Shown here in pieces: positions 1 to 11,899 of a stretch of DNA of 64,000 nucleotides; the first letter of the stretch is position 1, and each line of letters opens with the position of its first letter. The stretch comes from Auricularia sp. M13. Taxonomy: Eukaryota > Basidiomycota > Agaricomycetes > Auriculariales > Auriculariaceae. The notes under the pieces were generated by a model. That model saw nothing but the letters and a program-made list of their open reading frames with translations, made no database searches and was not told the DNA's origin. The DNA lies in assembly GCA_037042915.1 (NCBI GenBank), contig CM073201.1:3534001-3598000 (forward strand). The letters run 5' to 3'. The translations under genes were made by a program, and so were the position numbers.

Positions 1-1018
1 GTAGCGCAGCGCGCGCAATGCGAGTGGCAAACGCAAGTCGCGTAGCGGGCGACGACACCCCGCGACGCTGAAGCTGACTCGCACTCACGTCGCAAGCCGA
101 AGAGCGATGCGAGAAACTTGAAATAAAAGAGAGTCGCCGCGAACAAGGGCCGAGCTCGCGCGGCACCCGCAATGCAAGTGAGACATGCCCGCGCGGCGTC
201 TATCGTACCGGCTTCGTCGTCACTAGAAAGCTCCCAGAGGCGCGTCAAGCAGAATAGCAAACGCCCTCAGCTGGAGAACTGAGAAGCCGCTGTCCACGCC
301 AGACATGACTAAACCGCACGCCTGAGATGTACGGCGCGACGTCATGCGCGACGGATATACGACGCTGGCGAGAGTGTTCACGCTCGCGCAGTCTCAAGCG
401 CGAGCATGCCCTATCACGCCGCGTGAAGGTCGCGGTCAGAGCGGGCACGCCGCAGATTGTCTGCGGATCGAGGCTCGTGCGCCTCATCGTTGCGCAGCGC
501 GCACCGCACAACGCAAAGGAGCGGCTCGCGGCTCGCAGACACCAAGCCACGAGCTCCGACACCCACTTGGCCCGCAGCAGCACCGCGAGTCGCAAGCGTG
601 CGCCGCGTGTCGGTCGCGTTGAATCCAACACGCGCGTCGGTCGTTCAGGGGCTTCACGCACGACGACGACGGGGCGCATCGCCCTAGGGATCGACGCGCC
701 ACAACCGGCCACAGGACGGTGGTAAGGCGCCCCATGCGCGGCTCAGCATGGCGACTCTTGTGGCAACGCAGGTTGGCCGAGCCACAGCGAAGAAGCTGGG
801 CAAAGAGCGAAATAAAGCGAGCACGCCGTACGCAGTCCGCAACGGGAGCCGGGAATGCAGCAACACGGGGCAGAGTTCCGGCAACGCCGTCTGTGGCTCA
901 CGATGCAAGGCGTGGCGACGCGGGGACCGGCGGAGGCCGCTGGTGGCTCGTTGCGCAGATGTGACGTGCCGTGGCGGGGAACGGGGGCCGAAAGAAACAC
1001 GCAAAGCAAAGTACTCAC
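1..1018 (-). other. Long GC-rich intron of the Set9 gene (open at the window edge)
   Basis: No credible exon is seen on either strand. The + strand is rich in GCGC, GCAA and CGC words and poor in T, unlike the 41-71 bp introns elsewhere. It begins at the GTGAGTAC donor of the Set9 exon. The composition resembles the 1,052-bp intron at 25523-26574. Confidence 0.55.
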
Positions 1019-1542
1019 GTCGCAAACGCGTTACGCTGACGCTCGTTCTTGCCGCGGAGGTAGGTGCGCACGGCCTGCAGTCTGCGCGCAGCGGTCAACA
1101 CGGCGGCGTTAACGGAGAACGGGAAGCGGTGGGCGCACTGGAGCAGGGCGTCGACGGCGTGGCGGACGCGGTTGGACGCCGCGCCTGCGCCGCCGCGTTC
1201 GGGCTGCTTGAGCACGATGTGCTGCCGGGTGTCAGCACGGGCGCCCCAAAGCGAGACAGGACAGGACGGACCTTGCGGACGATGGCGAGGACCTCCTGCG
1301 GGTCGAACGCGGGCACCTTGCGCGCCGGGTCCATCTTGTGCACCGTCAGCGGCGTGTCCTCCGTCCCGAGCGACTCGACCAGCATCGCCCTACGCAGCGT
1401 CAGACCGCATACAGACGGCGAGCAGGACGCACGAGAGAAAGTCGTCGTCGCGCGAGAGGTCGCGCATGATCATGACGGTCGTCGGGCGCCATGCCGGCGT
1501 CTGGCTCTTGCCCTTGTCCTTGTCCTTCTGGCTCGTCGCCAT
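1019..1542 (-). CDS. Set9/Suv4-20-type histone H4K20 methyltransferase, N-terminal part (partial)
   Basis: Three exons on the minus strand (1433-1542, 1272-1389, 1019-1221) join in frame through 43- and 50-bp GT-AG introns. The protein starts MATSQKDKDKGK, then MRDLSRDDDFLS, LVESLGTEDTPLTVHKMDP, VRHAVDALLQ and ends YLRGKNERQRNAFAT. This is the conserved N-terminal region of fungal Set9 (KMT5), which methylates histone H4 lysine 20 in chromatin. The exon ends at a consensus donor (GTGAGTAC) just where the family continues towards its SET domain. No SET-domain exon occurs in 1-1018, so the gene must continue beyond the left edge through an intron of at least 1,018 bp. The alternative is truncation by rearrangement, but the intact donor argues against it. 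Recognition is from remembered family motifs. Confidence 0.72.
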
Positions 1543-3317
1543 CCGAGTCGTGCACGAGGAAAGGAAAGGAAGGGAAGGGCCCGGGCGGCCGCACGGAATA
1601 AGACGGGGGCGGCCCTTGTCTCGGTGCTGGGACCGGTGGTGAGCGGAGAGCGGACGAGGACGCCGCGCAAGGTTTGGCGCTCCGCCCGCCCGCCGGCTCG
1701 GCCGCAGTCCCCGTCCTCTTGTCCTCCGAGTCTCAGAGTCACAATGCAATGCAGGCACCATTTCAATGCAAAATATTATTTGAAATGCACGACCACATCC
1801 GACCTCGCCTCCATTGTGCCCGCAATGCACGGCACACCCTTCAGCTGCCTTGTCGCTGCCTGCATTCCAGGTCTAGATCGCCTGCCACTGGCCACCAGGG
1901 ACGTATTGTCACAACGTGCCTGCTGAAACACTGGTCGCCGGCCACGCGGCTCAGTCGTTGCGATCGGTAGTTGTTTGGCGACGCCCGACCGCGCGCGCGG
2001 CATCGATAGTCGAGATCGTGAGAATGTGAGCACCGCCAGCGTCCTCAGTCGGACGCTCGGGATGTCTAGAAGTTAAAGCTCTCTTAAGCCTGTCTTCGAG
2101 GTCCTGCATGCTCCGCATGTATCGATCGGAAAGACTATCACAGCTGAACTAGTACTTAATAGTATCATTGTCAGCGTACCTTAATGCAGACAAAAAAGCT
2201 GGAACTCGTACAGTACAAGTCGCTAGGCTCATGACATGAGCGCTCAGATCTCATAATGATCAGCCAGCGCACTCTGTGCGTGCCATATCATATGCGTCCC
2301 GGAGCTCCTTTGCAATTGAAGTTGGACAACGCCATGGCCCTAATGGCCGTTCTCGGTATAACCGCGACGCTATATGATAATACCTTGTTTCGCGGTTACA
2401 CGGCGTGCAGACGAGTCCCTCCGCCCCAGCGCCTGAGTCCCTGAACACGCAAGCAAGCAACGTATTATAGACGCCACACCCTTCCCGAGACACGACTCCT
2501 GCCAGTGAATCCCAGGCGCTCCGTGCGTCAGAGGTGTACTGCACGTACGGAGGTGAATACATGCTGAGGGCGTGTCCTCGAGCAGTGGCAGACGTGGGGC
2601 CCTGCAGTGCAGAGACCATTGGCAGCGAGCTTGACGACGATGTTCAACAGCGCGACAGGAGACTGTAGGACCACAACCCGGCCAATGCAGGACCACATAC
2701 CACAGCTTTCATTCAATTTGAATGTGAGCGACCATCGTCCGTATTGCCTGTTGTCGCTCTCGAGCCCATCGCGCAGTGAACACTCGGAGGAGGAGCACGA
2801 GAAGAGGCGCAGCTTGCGAGACTGGGTCCTGATTCAGACGACGCCGACGTAACGTTTGAAGCTCCTGACACTTATTACGAGTATAGCAATGAACCCCTGA
2901 CACCGTGCACGAATTACTCCCCTACGATGTGCAATACCGCTGGATAACTGGCTGGGAGGGGTTTTGTTTTTTTCGCCATCCAAAAGCGTCCGATCGCGTC
3001 ATCCTGGCAGAAATTTGGTGTTGTAATAGCGCCTGAACGCTTGACCATCGTAAAATCGAATGCAGGCGCACTCATCATAAGTAGCATCCGACTGCCAAGC
3101 GCTTGGGGCCAACATTATCAGCGGGGCTTCAAGTTCAAATCCAGCTTGTCTCTTTCCGACGTCGACGTTCGCCGGCCTTCAGGCCGTGATGAACAGCCGC
3201 GCTCTTAGAAACATATCCGGCGCATGAAGCTGGCCGGGATCTTGACGAAACGGCCCTCGCTGCTCTCGCACGCTCGCCCAGATCCAAGCTGCGCTGGAAA
3301 TTGCGCGAACCGGCGCG
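1543..3317. other. Intergenic region without an intact gene
   Basis: The only interpretable feature is a relic of a BTB-family 3' end at about 2630-2770, listed separately. Short ORFs here lack recognisable motifs or plausible splice partners. Confidence 0.5.
2630..2770 (+). pseudogene. Relic of a BTB-family gene 3' end
   Basis: The stretch around a CTGTAGGACCA stop context, followed by CCACAGCTTTCATT and TGTGAGCGACCATCGTC, lines up with the stop codon and 3' flank of BTB-B (about 7585-7710: CTATAGGACCAGAC, CCACAGGTTTCAT, TGTGAGCGACCATCGTC). The shared words are in the same order at similar spacing. Nothing upstream in 2.3-2.6 kb keeps a BTB reading frame, so only the tail of a former copy seems to survive. 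This was aligned by eye only. Confidence 0.45.
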
Positions 3318-3539
3318 ATGATCTACTGCATCCCGTCCGAGCGGTTTCCAGACGAGCTCTTGGTCGAAATATTTGCTTATCTGGCCGGGCGGTCCTCGCG
3401 TCAGCTCTCGACTGCATGCTCGTGCTCCATTTACTGTATCTGTGCAGCTGTCTGTTGTAAATGTTGGCGGCGTGCTGCGCTCGACTTTGGCACTATGTCG
3501 CTGTACCACGGCTCGCTCGCGGGACGCAATTTACTCTGA
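3318..3539 (+). pseudogene. Degenerate F-box fragment
   Basis: A 73-codon frame contains RFPDELLVEIFAYLAG, then CCKCWRRAALDF, the pattern of a fungal F-box (FPxELLxxIFxYL...CxxWRxxAL). The helix spacing is disturbed and the frame stops soon after. Downstream reading frames to about 3790 contain no leucine-rich-repeat continuation. F-box proteins link substrates to SCF ubiquitin ligases; this copy is probably non-functional, or a first exon of a gene I could not rebuild. Confidence 0.4.
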
Positions 3540-3986
3540 TATCGACATCACGATGTCTCCCTCCAGCCGGCGAACGGCAACGACCAACGACCTCGTACAG
3601 CTCGTGCGCACGAGAAACGCCCGAGGTGGTCCACACCGAGATTGGCCGCAGGATGTGCCTCCCTGGAGCGCGATCAACTCCGTCGTCTTCTCAGGCGACC
3701 ACATCGTTCCGCGCCGAGATCAACCATCTCTTCGAGCGGAAATGACGCCATACGATGCCGCGTCTATGCCTATGCCTATGCCTTGAAACCCCGACACACG
3801 CAGTCGTCCCCGATACGGCTTTGTCTTCTCCTGGCTATCGGTCCAGCTTTCTTGCGCGTTTTTTCCTCCAGTATAGAACAGACACTGCTTGTCTAAACCT
3901 CGTGTAAGTACACCAAGCTAGTCCTTTGCGCTCTCCGTGGTCAATGCAGTAGTGCTCAGCCGCAGCCGAGATTATAATGGAGTGGA

Positions 3987-5182
3987 TTAATCCGTCAACC
4001 GCCAGGGCGCGTTATCGAACATTGCCCAAAGCTCGTCGCGTTTGTCTTCGATGTCTCGATGAACCGAGGGCTTCCAGATGGGCGCCGCCGTTACAAGTTG
4101 TGGTACTGGGTATGCACCGTAGGCCAGTCCGTCCGCAGGTCCTGGGTTCCAAACATTGGACATGGTGGGAGGGGTGGGGAGGGGCCGCGAGTACGAGGAA
4201 CTAATCCCTTTGCCGACGTCGGCATAAGACTGCGTTAGGCTCGGCCTTCTGCTCAAGCAGAATCCACCGCAGACAAGACGCTGTCTGTCGGATGCCGTGA
4301 GCCGCGGGTCGTTGAGCCAGTAGTCCTTCCCCTTCAATAGAACATAGAAATACGCATGGCCGAGGACGTAGGTGTCCTTCAAAAGCAGCAGCGCAGCAAT
4401 CGGGTCGTCGGACAGCGGGCTCGGACAGCAAGGGTTCAGAGCGTCGCACACGATGTCGCGCGCATCGTTCAAAAATTTCGCGTTCTCGGCCTCTTGAAAC
4501 CGTCCGGCGATGCATAGGAGACGCAGCGCGAGCTCTGAGTCCAGGGAGAACAGGCGATCCTTGTGCTCGACCATGAACATTTGCAGCGCGAGACCCATCG
4601 CCCATTCTGCAACGTCCAACGCCTCGTACATGTGCGCAACGCTCGCAATTCCGAGCAAAATGTCGCACTTCTGCGCGGTCGGCCTTGCCTGAGTCAACTT
4701 GTGCGCGGAGAGTGGGCTGGGAGAAATGGGCGTGAGAAGCGACGCAAATTGATGCGGATGCCAGAAATTCTAAGCACGTACTCGGCGTGGAGGTACCATA
4801 GGAAGTGTCTGAACTCCTCAGGGTCGTTGTGCAGGTCGACTATCACCTTTTCTGTCCCATCCGTATATTCGACTTTGGAGACGATGCTGCCGTTCGATCT
4901 TCCGATCCCAGTCATATTGCCAGCTGGCATCGCGCCAAGCTTGAACATCTCGCTGAAGATGGGAGAACGCTGGGTAAGCCGACTTTTCGATACCTGGAGA
5001 TTTTCAGGTCAGTCAGATCTGTCCATTTGGGGAGTCAAGCCTGTAGCGCCCACGCTGAACTTTCGTCCGTTAACTCGGAGCTCTACCACCTGGTCGTCGC
5101 TCGCTTGATAGTTGTTTGTCGCGCTCTCGACGAAATGGATGCACTCGGATACGTCGTCCGCTGGGGATGAGGTGGATGCCAT
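3987..5182 (-). CDS. BTB/POZ-domain protein, copy A
   Basis: Exons 5054-5182, 4782-4993 and 3987-4716 give 356 aa. The N-terminal BTB-like part reads VVELRVNGRKFS, then SRLTQRSPIFSEMF and EEFRHFLWYLHAE. The C-terminal module, shared by all eight paralogues here, contains KCDILLGIASVAHMYEALDV, DIVCDALNP, DPIAALLLL, VLGHAYFYVL, DRQRLVCGG and a final WAMFDNAPWRL. BTB domains mediate dimerisation and often recruit Cullin-3 ligases; what this fungal subfamily does is unknown to me. Unlike its paralogues it has no intron between the 'SPIF..MF' and 'EEF..HAE' segments, and about 23 extra residues occupy that place. The terminal splice junction (GA|GT after HA-) matches the other copies. Confidence 0.75.
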
Positions 5183-6425
5183 GGCGTGCGAAATGGGCAG
5201 AGTTAAGACGTACTGGATGCTGTGCTTGTCGGGAGAAGCGGAATAATCGCAGCGTCGGCTTAAGTTTTACCTAAGCACTGTCTCCGGCACATCAGGCTTC
5301 TCTCAGACGGTGTAAGAAAATCACATCTATAAGGAATTACTTGAATCACAGGCTAAAGGAGTGCAATATATTCAAAGAATGACACAGGGTTGGGCTCTGA
5401 CAGCGTGGTTGGATAACGACAGTGGTCAATGAACGGAAAGCGAGGGTCACAACGTTACGAGTGCGGAGGATCTCGGAGCGAAGCCTTTCAATCAAGCTAA
5501 GCTGAGGTTTCCGCGTCAGCGAGATTAGGGAGGCGGCGCGGATATATGTACGCTGACCAGAGCGGCGGATGCGCTGCGCAGAACGGCGCGAGGCATTGCG
5601 AGTAAGGTCACGAACTGCAGGCGCGATGTTCTCCTTGTTCGACTCGTCTCCGCGGCAGACCCTGATGCGCTTCGTTGCCGGAAAAGTGCACGCATCGTGA
5701 AAATGGGATGGCCTCTTGCCGATGTTGCCATTGATTTGACCGAGGATGATGTATGCCATAGCCGCTGAGTCTGAGCGGCTAACTCGAATCCCCCGTTGCA
5801 GGATCTTCCTGCAGGATACTGTAGCCAAGATGCACGTCAGCGGGTGTGGAGGCAATGAGGGAGAGATGGAGACGTACATTGCGGCTACTGCGCATTATAA
5901 GGTGCGGCCCGGAGGAAAACCTTACTCTAATGTCCTTCTGCACTTATTCGAGGGGTCTACAATAAAAAAGGGCTCCATGAGCCTCGTATTACAGCACACA
6001 GATGATACTTCAGCCCGCGACGGACATACAACGTCACGATGAAGTTAAACTTACGTGTTTCCAGCACAATACGGGAGATATTCGAGTTGAGAATTTGGAT
6101 AGCTGTTACCAGTATGGTACTACATAGAGCGCATCAGCCTGCCTATTGTGCGGATGGGGCATTATCACTGCGTAATTGAGTCATTTAAACCGCACGATTC
6201 GGAGGCCAAGCACTGAGCCGCGTAGAAATCGAGCGGAAGTCCAGAAAAGAATATGTTCACATCCTTCTGCACATTGCTGCAGAGATACGCGACCAGGATT
6301 GGATAGCCTTATGTGTTCACTTGGATGTGCTGCGGACGACGGATCAGAAGAAGGATAACAAACTCCGCTTTGCATCCTTGAACTTGTAATCACGACCGTC
6401 ACGGTCTACTCTCCACGGTGACACG
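5183..6425. other. Intergenic region; one uncertain minus-strand ORF
   Basis: A 177-codon minus ORF at 5346-5879 contains an inner start (MAYIILGQINGNIGKRP) and a SNKENIAP stretch resembling a KEN motif, but there is no family support. The rest holds nothing recognisable. Confidence 0.3.
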
Positions 6426-7602
6426 ATGTCCGATGCAGTCGTGCGCCGCACAAGTCTTGCCGAGCAGGACGAGTTCCTTAACTCGGCGACCTCTAATTAC
6501 AATTATGCTGACAGCGCAATTGAGCTCGACGTCGGTGGACAACTGTTCCGCGTGGGTTTGCTAACCTGAGCCCTTTTTTAAACGTCTGACCAATTCCAGG
6601 TCTCGAGAAGTCGGCTAACTCTACGTTCTGCGATCTTCCAAAGCTTATTTTCGTTGCCACAGGTGCGTCGTGTTGCATGTTTCTTTGCATCGGTGCCCAC
6701 AGCTCATCGCGACGACGGGTAACAGACTGCGGAATCTGAGCCCGACGTTCCTCAGACTGTAAAACTGGAAAGCGTCGACGGTGAAGAGTTCCAAGACTAC
6801 CTGTGGTACATCCATGCCGAGTACGCCTTTCAATGTCGTGCCCGCACTCATTCCTGATCGTATCGGCAGCCCGCTATGCGCACAGAGATTCTTCGGCAGC
6901 GTCTCATCGTCAGACAAATGCTCGCGCTTTCTAGGCATCGCCAACGTTGCTCACCAGTACGACGCCATCGAGGTTGCTCTGTGGGCACTTGACGAGGCTC
7001 TTAATCTACTTTTGACCAACGGCGGTCGGCCGTTCGCGCTGGACGTTAACCTCGCGCGTCGGCTTCTGAATGTGGTCACTCGATGGCAGGAAGTCGAGCA
7101 CGCTAAGCTCGTGCTTCGCTGTCGAGACGTAGTCTGTGACGCGCTGCACCCTAAACGAGAGGGACCGCTCTCTCGCGATCCCATCGCAGCTGTCGACGTC
7201 GCTCGCGGCGACACCTTTGTTCTCGCGCACGTCTACTATTACATCCTTCGCAAGGATCCGGGATACAACTGGAAGGGGGATCCGCGCCTCTTGCCCATCG
7301 ACCGTCGTCGACTGCTCTGTGGCTCGCATGCCCTTGGCTGTGGTCGCGAGATCACGGCAGTGCCGCCCCCTCAGCCCCCTGCCGAGCCTGCCGCCCCCCA
7401 TGATGTCCTCCGTTCCTCTGTGTCCTCGTCTTCCCAACTACAAATGGAATCTATGGCCGGCGCGTCCCACAAGATCTATTACACCGACCCAGCAACTGGC
7501 CGCGGGATGGTCAGATCGTGGGGGCCTGCCATTGACCCCGAGATCAAAAAGAAACGAAATACACTCTGGGACCACTTCGATGATGCATCCTGGAAGCTAT
7601 AG
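6426..7602 (+). CDS. BTB/POZ-domain protein, copy B
   Basis: Exons 6426-6551, 6600-6662, 6726-6820 and 6870-7602 (introns of 48, 63 and 49 bp) encode 338 aa. BTB part: AIELDVGGQLFR, SRSRLTLRSAIF, EEFQDYLWYIHAD. Family C-terminal module: KCSRFLGIANVAHQYDAIEV, DVVCDALHP, DPIAAVDVARGD, VLAHVYYYILRK, DRRRLLCGSHALG and the end LWDHFDDASWKL. A Pro/Ala/Ser-rich linker precedes the C-terminal segment. The 63-nt second exon and the phase-2 junction splitting the acidic residue after 'HA' are shared with copies C-G. Its 3' flank matches the relic at about 2.7 kb. Confidence 0.8.
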
Positions 7603-7798
7603 GACCAGACTTTTGCACGACTCGGCTGGAGGGCTGCATACCACAGGTTTCATCATTGTGAGCGACCATCGTCTGCATCGCCTTTTGTCATTCGCTAGCC
7701 GTCGCACACGTATCGGACATAGACTAGCTGAGATTTCCTATTCCACACCATGCTTCATACAGCACTTACGCGCAAGACTCCGGGCGACTTTACGAATC

Positions 7799-8722
7799 TC
7801 AGGCTGAGGCACCTGCAACGGGCATGGGCTCGCCAAATTCCAGGCTCATGCCCGGAACAAACCAGACGCCAAAGCTGCGAATATTGAGGTGCGGGAAGCC
7901 GACGCCGTCGGTGTACCCGCCGGGTGGAATCCTGCTACCTTCGCGCGTCGGCGCCGGCTCCCACCAGACGAGCTTGATTCGCCCCGTCACCTGGTAGTCG
8001 ACCGCCTTCCACTCGGTCGTCCCAACCTCCTCGGGCCGGTTGTCTGGTCCGGCCGGGATGGGTGGGTGCGGGAGCGTCCCGCCGCCCAGCCAGCGGGTGT
8101 TGAATGGGATGGCCGGGATGAAACGCTGTGGCGTTGCGATTGCTGCGAAGAATGGCGCCTCCGGCGAAGACTCGGACGTGCCGCCCTCAGAATGAAATAC
8201 TTCTATAAGCGTGCGGTTGGTGTCGTAAGGAGTGAAACTGAACTTGGCGAGGTGCTTGGGTATATTCCAGTTGCGACGCCCTGCGAGGCGGCGCGAGTTG
8301 CGTCAATGACTGAGTTTCAGCAGAATAGGGTACACTCACCATTATACACCGACGCAGCCGTGGAGACGTAAATGCGCGTGATGCGTGGCGCTCTCCCGCC
8401 AGACGGGGTGGTAAAGTCGCCCGGCAAGTAGATGAGCTCGTCGTATGGGCCTGTTCACCAATAGTGTGAGTAGCAACGCAGTCTGGGATGGGCATGCGAT
8501 AAACGCACCGACTGGACTCTGCGTATAGCGCACAATCCACACGACACCGAGTCCGCCGAGGAACGTCTTGGTCTTGTCATGGGGGTCGTCGTCCGTGGGT
8601 CGCTCAAGCGGAGCGTAAGCCCCTGGCGGCACCTGCTGTAACGGCTTCAACAGCATCCAGTAAACCTCGCCTTCGAGGTGCCACGGGCCGGGAGCGTCAG
8701 GGAACGGTGGGGCAGACGACAT
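7799..8722 (-). CDS. Acetoacetate-decarboxylase-like (ADC superfamily) protein 1
   Basis: Exons 8509-8722, 8340-8450 and 7799-8280 encode 268 aa. Key segments: FPDAPGPWHLEGEVYWMLLK, VVWIVRYTQSPVG, PYDELIYLPGDF, ITRIYVS, NWNIPKHLAKFSFTP, PFFAAIATPQRF, RIKLVWWEPAP and SFGVWFVPGM. This architecture is common in fungal proteins assig­ned to the ADC beta-barrel superfamily. The catalytic activity of these eukaryotic members is not established to my knowledge, so 'decarboxylase' would be a guess. Four paralogues in this window share the same two intron positions and an exon 2 of exactly 111 nt. It sits between BTB-B and BTB-C in opposite orientation. Confidence 0.75.
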
Positions 8723-9399
8723 GCTGAAAGACAAGGCAAGGTGCTGTACGAAGGCACGGCGACAGCGGGACCCACGCGCCGAACACGCAAATCTTGACAA
8801 TTAATCACAGGTGATTATCTGATTGATTGTTCCTGGAACTCCTACCACTCATGAACAGGCCAAACGAAATGGCCAGCTTCATCCGACCCTGGCGGCGTAT
8901 ATGGATCATCTGCAGCGGTACGCAAGCAGTACGTAGTTCGACTGTAGTTCGTCGGGCTCCTTTCGTAAGCGTGTGAAACAACATAACACATCGTCGGCCT
9001 AGACAGAAAGCGTGAAAAGAGCCCGGGACTCGAATATATGTATGTGATTGTGTGAAGCAATGGCTGGGTGTCGATGTCAAATCGGACGGTCGAAAGTCAC
9101 GACTGTGTCGCTTTTGGCCGAGAGCATCCCTTCCACCTTTCGCATCAGTCATTTGCTTAATCATAATGCACCCTACGGGCCCGCCACTAGGTTTGACCTA
9201 GCCAATACAACAACGAACGCCACCTCCTGCATTGCCAAAATGGTGCGTTTCCGCGTCGACATGCATTGCCCTATGTTTTTGCTCATTGTTCATCGTCTCT
9301 CCTCTTCATGTGGCGTAAACCACCACGACCACCTGACAGTACATAAGCTGCACATGTCTCCCTCCCAATATCTTTATTTCCTCCCCGTTACCCTGCGCC
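8723..9399. other. Intergenic region between ADC-like 1 and BTB-C
   Basis: Divergent promoter space for the two flanking genes. No coding exon, RNA gene or repeat was recognised. Confidence 0.4.
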
Positions 9400-10629
9400 A
9401 TGGGCGAGCTCATCCTGAGACCCGAGTCTCTTCTGGAAGACCAGACTGTGATTTTAGGCACGAATGAGTTCAGATATCGTGACGGAACTGTCCAGCTCGA
9501 GCTAGGAGGGAAAATATATGAGGTGCGCTTAGCAGCTGCCATATTTGCGCCTCATCTCACTGCACGGACACAGGTGTCCCGGAGTCGCCTTATACTTCGC
9601 TCCAATCTTTTCAAGGATCTCTTTCAAGTCCCACAGGTGAATTCCTGTCCATGATCTTTGTTCCTACATTAATCAAACGCAGGCCCAAGAATTCCATAGC
9701 GCTCCCATTCCCATGGCTGGCATGGAAGACAGCGAGCTGAGGTCGTTCTTGTGGTTCACACATGCAGAGTAAGTGCACTGCTTATCCATGAGCTCTACAG
9801 CTCCAGCTAATGCACTGCCAGCCCGATCTCTGCAGAAGCGTTCCTCGCATCTCCGGCATCGGCGGACAAGTGCGCACGTCTTCTCGGTATCGCGACCGTC
9901 GCGCACCGCTACGACGCGATGGACATCGCCCAGTGGGCTGTTGACAAGGCACTGGCCATGCTCATGCGGAATGATCGCGCCTTCCCGATCGATGTCGAGC
10001 TGTCCCGCCTGCTCGTCTCCATCGCTTCGCGCTGGCAGGAAGACTCGCTAGGGTGCACGGTGACCAGCTGCCGCGACGTCGTCTGCGACGCGCTCAGCCC
10101 AACACGCCCTGGGCCCCTCTCCTTCGACCCGTTGACAATATTGGACGTCGCGCGCAATGACCAATTCGTGCTTGCGCACGTCTACTTTTATGTCCTGCGC
10201 AAGGGCTACGACTACAATTGGAGGGACGACGCCCGCGTGCAGCCCGTCGATCGGCGCCGCTTGCTGTGTGGCGCGTACTCGCTTCAGCTGGGACGCAGCA
10301 CCCCGTGGCCGGCGGGGACCTTTCCCTCGTCAAAATTCGACTTTCAAACTGCCGGCACCTTCGCTCCGCCTGGAATGACGTCGGCGTCGGCGTCAGTGTC
10401 ATCTGCACCGAGCAAACTCCGTACACTGACGGTTGCTCGCGGATCGACGGTCGGTCCCTTCGCCCCGCCAGTCGGTACTGCCTCTGCAGCACCGCCTTCC
10501 AGTAGCGCACTCGAACGGGCGACCGATATGCCGTGGCGGCCTGAGGTCGACTGGCAGATTGGCCGCGCGCGCGAGGAGCTCTGGACTCACTTTGACGATG
10601 AGAAATGGGCCCTTTTACCGTCGTCCTAG
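9400..10629 (+). CDS. BTB/POZ-domain protein, copy C
   Basis: Exons 9400-9522, 9574-9636, 9683-9768 and 9822-10629 give 359 aa, the longest copy. BTB part: TVQLELGGKIYE, SRSRLILRSNLF, RSFLWFTHAD. C-terminal module: DKCARLLGIATVAHRYDAMD, DVVCDALSP, DPLTILDVARND, VLAHVYFYVLRKG, DRRRLLCGAYSL and ELWTHFDDEKWALL. The extra length is a Ser/Thr/Ala/Pro-rich linker between 'LLCGAYSL' and the C-terminus, probably disordered. BTB-D follows 240 bp downstream in the same direction. Confidence 0.8.
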
Positions 10630-10869
10630 ATCTATTCTTACTCTTTTCGCAATGTGCCTGCTTCGATTCGTGTTGTTTTAAGCCGAACCATAGACGCAAT
10701 CCATTTGGTCTGTTTCACTGGATACCTGGAGTGTGCAGACGACCAACCGTTGAGCGCGCCCGACCTCAAAGCTCCCGGGCCTGTGACCTCACATAGCCGT
10801 GCCTCGAGGCTTCGGTGCGTCTCTTGGCACCGTACCGAAACCTCCATCATCGCAACGCCTAGGAACTAC

Positions 10870-11899
10870 ATGCCGCCAACCGCTGGGATCGACTCCATCA
10901 TCACGGCGACGTCGGATTACAAGTACGACGACTTTCCAGTCGTGCTTCATGTGGGCGAAGAAGTGTTCAAGGTAGGGCGGTGTCTAATTTGACAAGGCTC
11001 ATGCACTCAAGCTTCGCATAGATTAGTAGCAGTCGGCTCGCCCAGCATTCGCCGGTGTTTAAAGAGATGTTCTGCTTGCCTCAGGTACATAAGGCGCATC
11101 CTGCTCGCGTTTCAGGCTAATGACATTGATTAGCCCGTCGGCGAGGTCAGATCAATCGTGCTACATATCGATGCTGGAGAGTTCAGGGATTTTCTGTGGT
11201 ACATTCACGCAGAGTGAGTGCTCAGCCCGGGTACGGACGGATTTCTTACCATGCCATGGCCGCCACCGTAGTCCTTTCACTGCGAAGCGATTCCTCGATT
11301 CAAAGGCATCTCCAGAAAAATTCTCGCGCTTGCTCGGCATTGCGCTCGTCGCGTATATGTACGATGCAGAGCAGGTGGCCGGTCCGGCGCTAACGCTGGC
11401 CCTGGATATGGCGGAGGTTTCGGTGATCCTCCGGATGCAGATCTCCCTCGACCGTACTATTTTCAGCAGACTTGTCCGTATTGCGGGAACAAATGGGGAC
11501 CCGGACTTCACGAGATGTTGTCTGGACTTGGTCTGCCATACTCTCCGCCCGTTGTGCGAAGTACCGTCTCATCCAGGCCTGCTCATCAGTCTGGCGAGAG
11601 TGGCTAGAGAGCTCGATAATACGTTTGTTCTCGCGCATGCGTACTACTACATCCTCAAACTCAAGGACGACGTCTGGCTGACTCACCCCGATCTGGATGC
11701 GACCGACCGCAGGCGCCTTCTCTGCGGATCGCACGCCCTGCACACGAGGAGTGAGGCTCGGAGAAAGGCACCTCCTGAGGTCCCTATCCCTCCGAACTTG
11801 TTTTTCGAATGGCAGTTCGAGATTGACCCAGAAATCCGCGATATCCGAGAGAACCTGTGGAATATGTTTGACTGCGACAAGTGGCGTCTTGATGGCTAG
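10870..11899 (+). CDS. BTB/POZ-domain protein, copy D
   Basis: Exons 10870-10971, 11022-11084, 11134-11213 and 11272-11899 encode 290 aa, a compact copy. BTB part: YDDFPVVLHVGEEVFK, SSRLAQHSPVFKEMFCLPQ, GEFRDFLWYIHAD. C-terminal module: KFSRLLGIALVAYMYDAEQV, LVCHTLRP, VLAHAYYYILK, DRRRLLCGSHALH and LWNMFDCDKWRLDG. The BTB core (LHVGEEVFK...SPVFKEMF) is the clearest in the family and supports the BTB assignment for the more divergent copies. The linker found in B, C and G is almost absent. Confidence 0.8.

Noticed and set aside
748-1926. 392-codon + ORF across the Set9 exons
   Set aside because: Antisense to the Set9 exons, with Arg-rich low-complexity translation.
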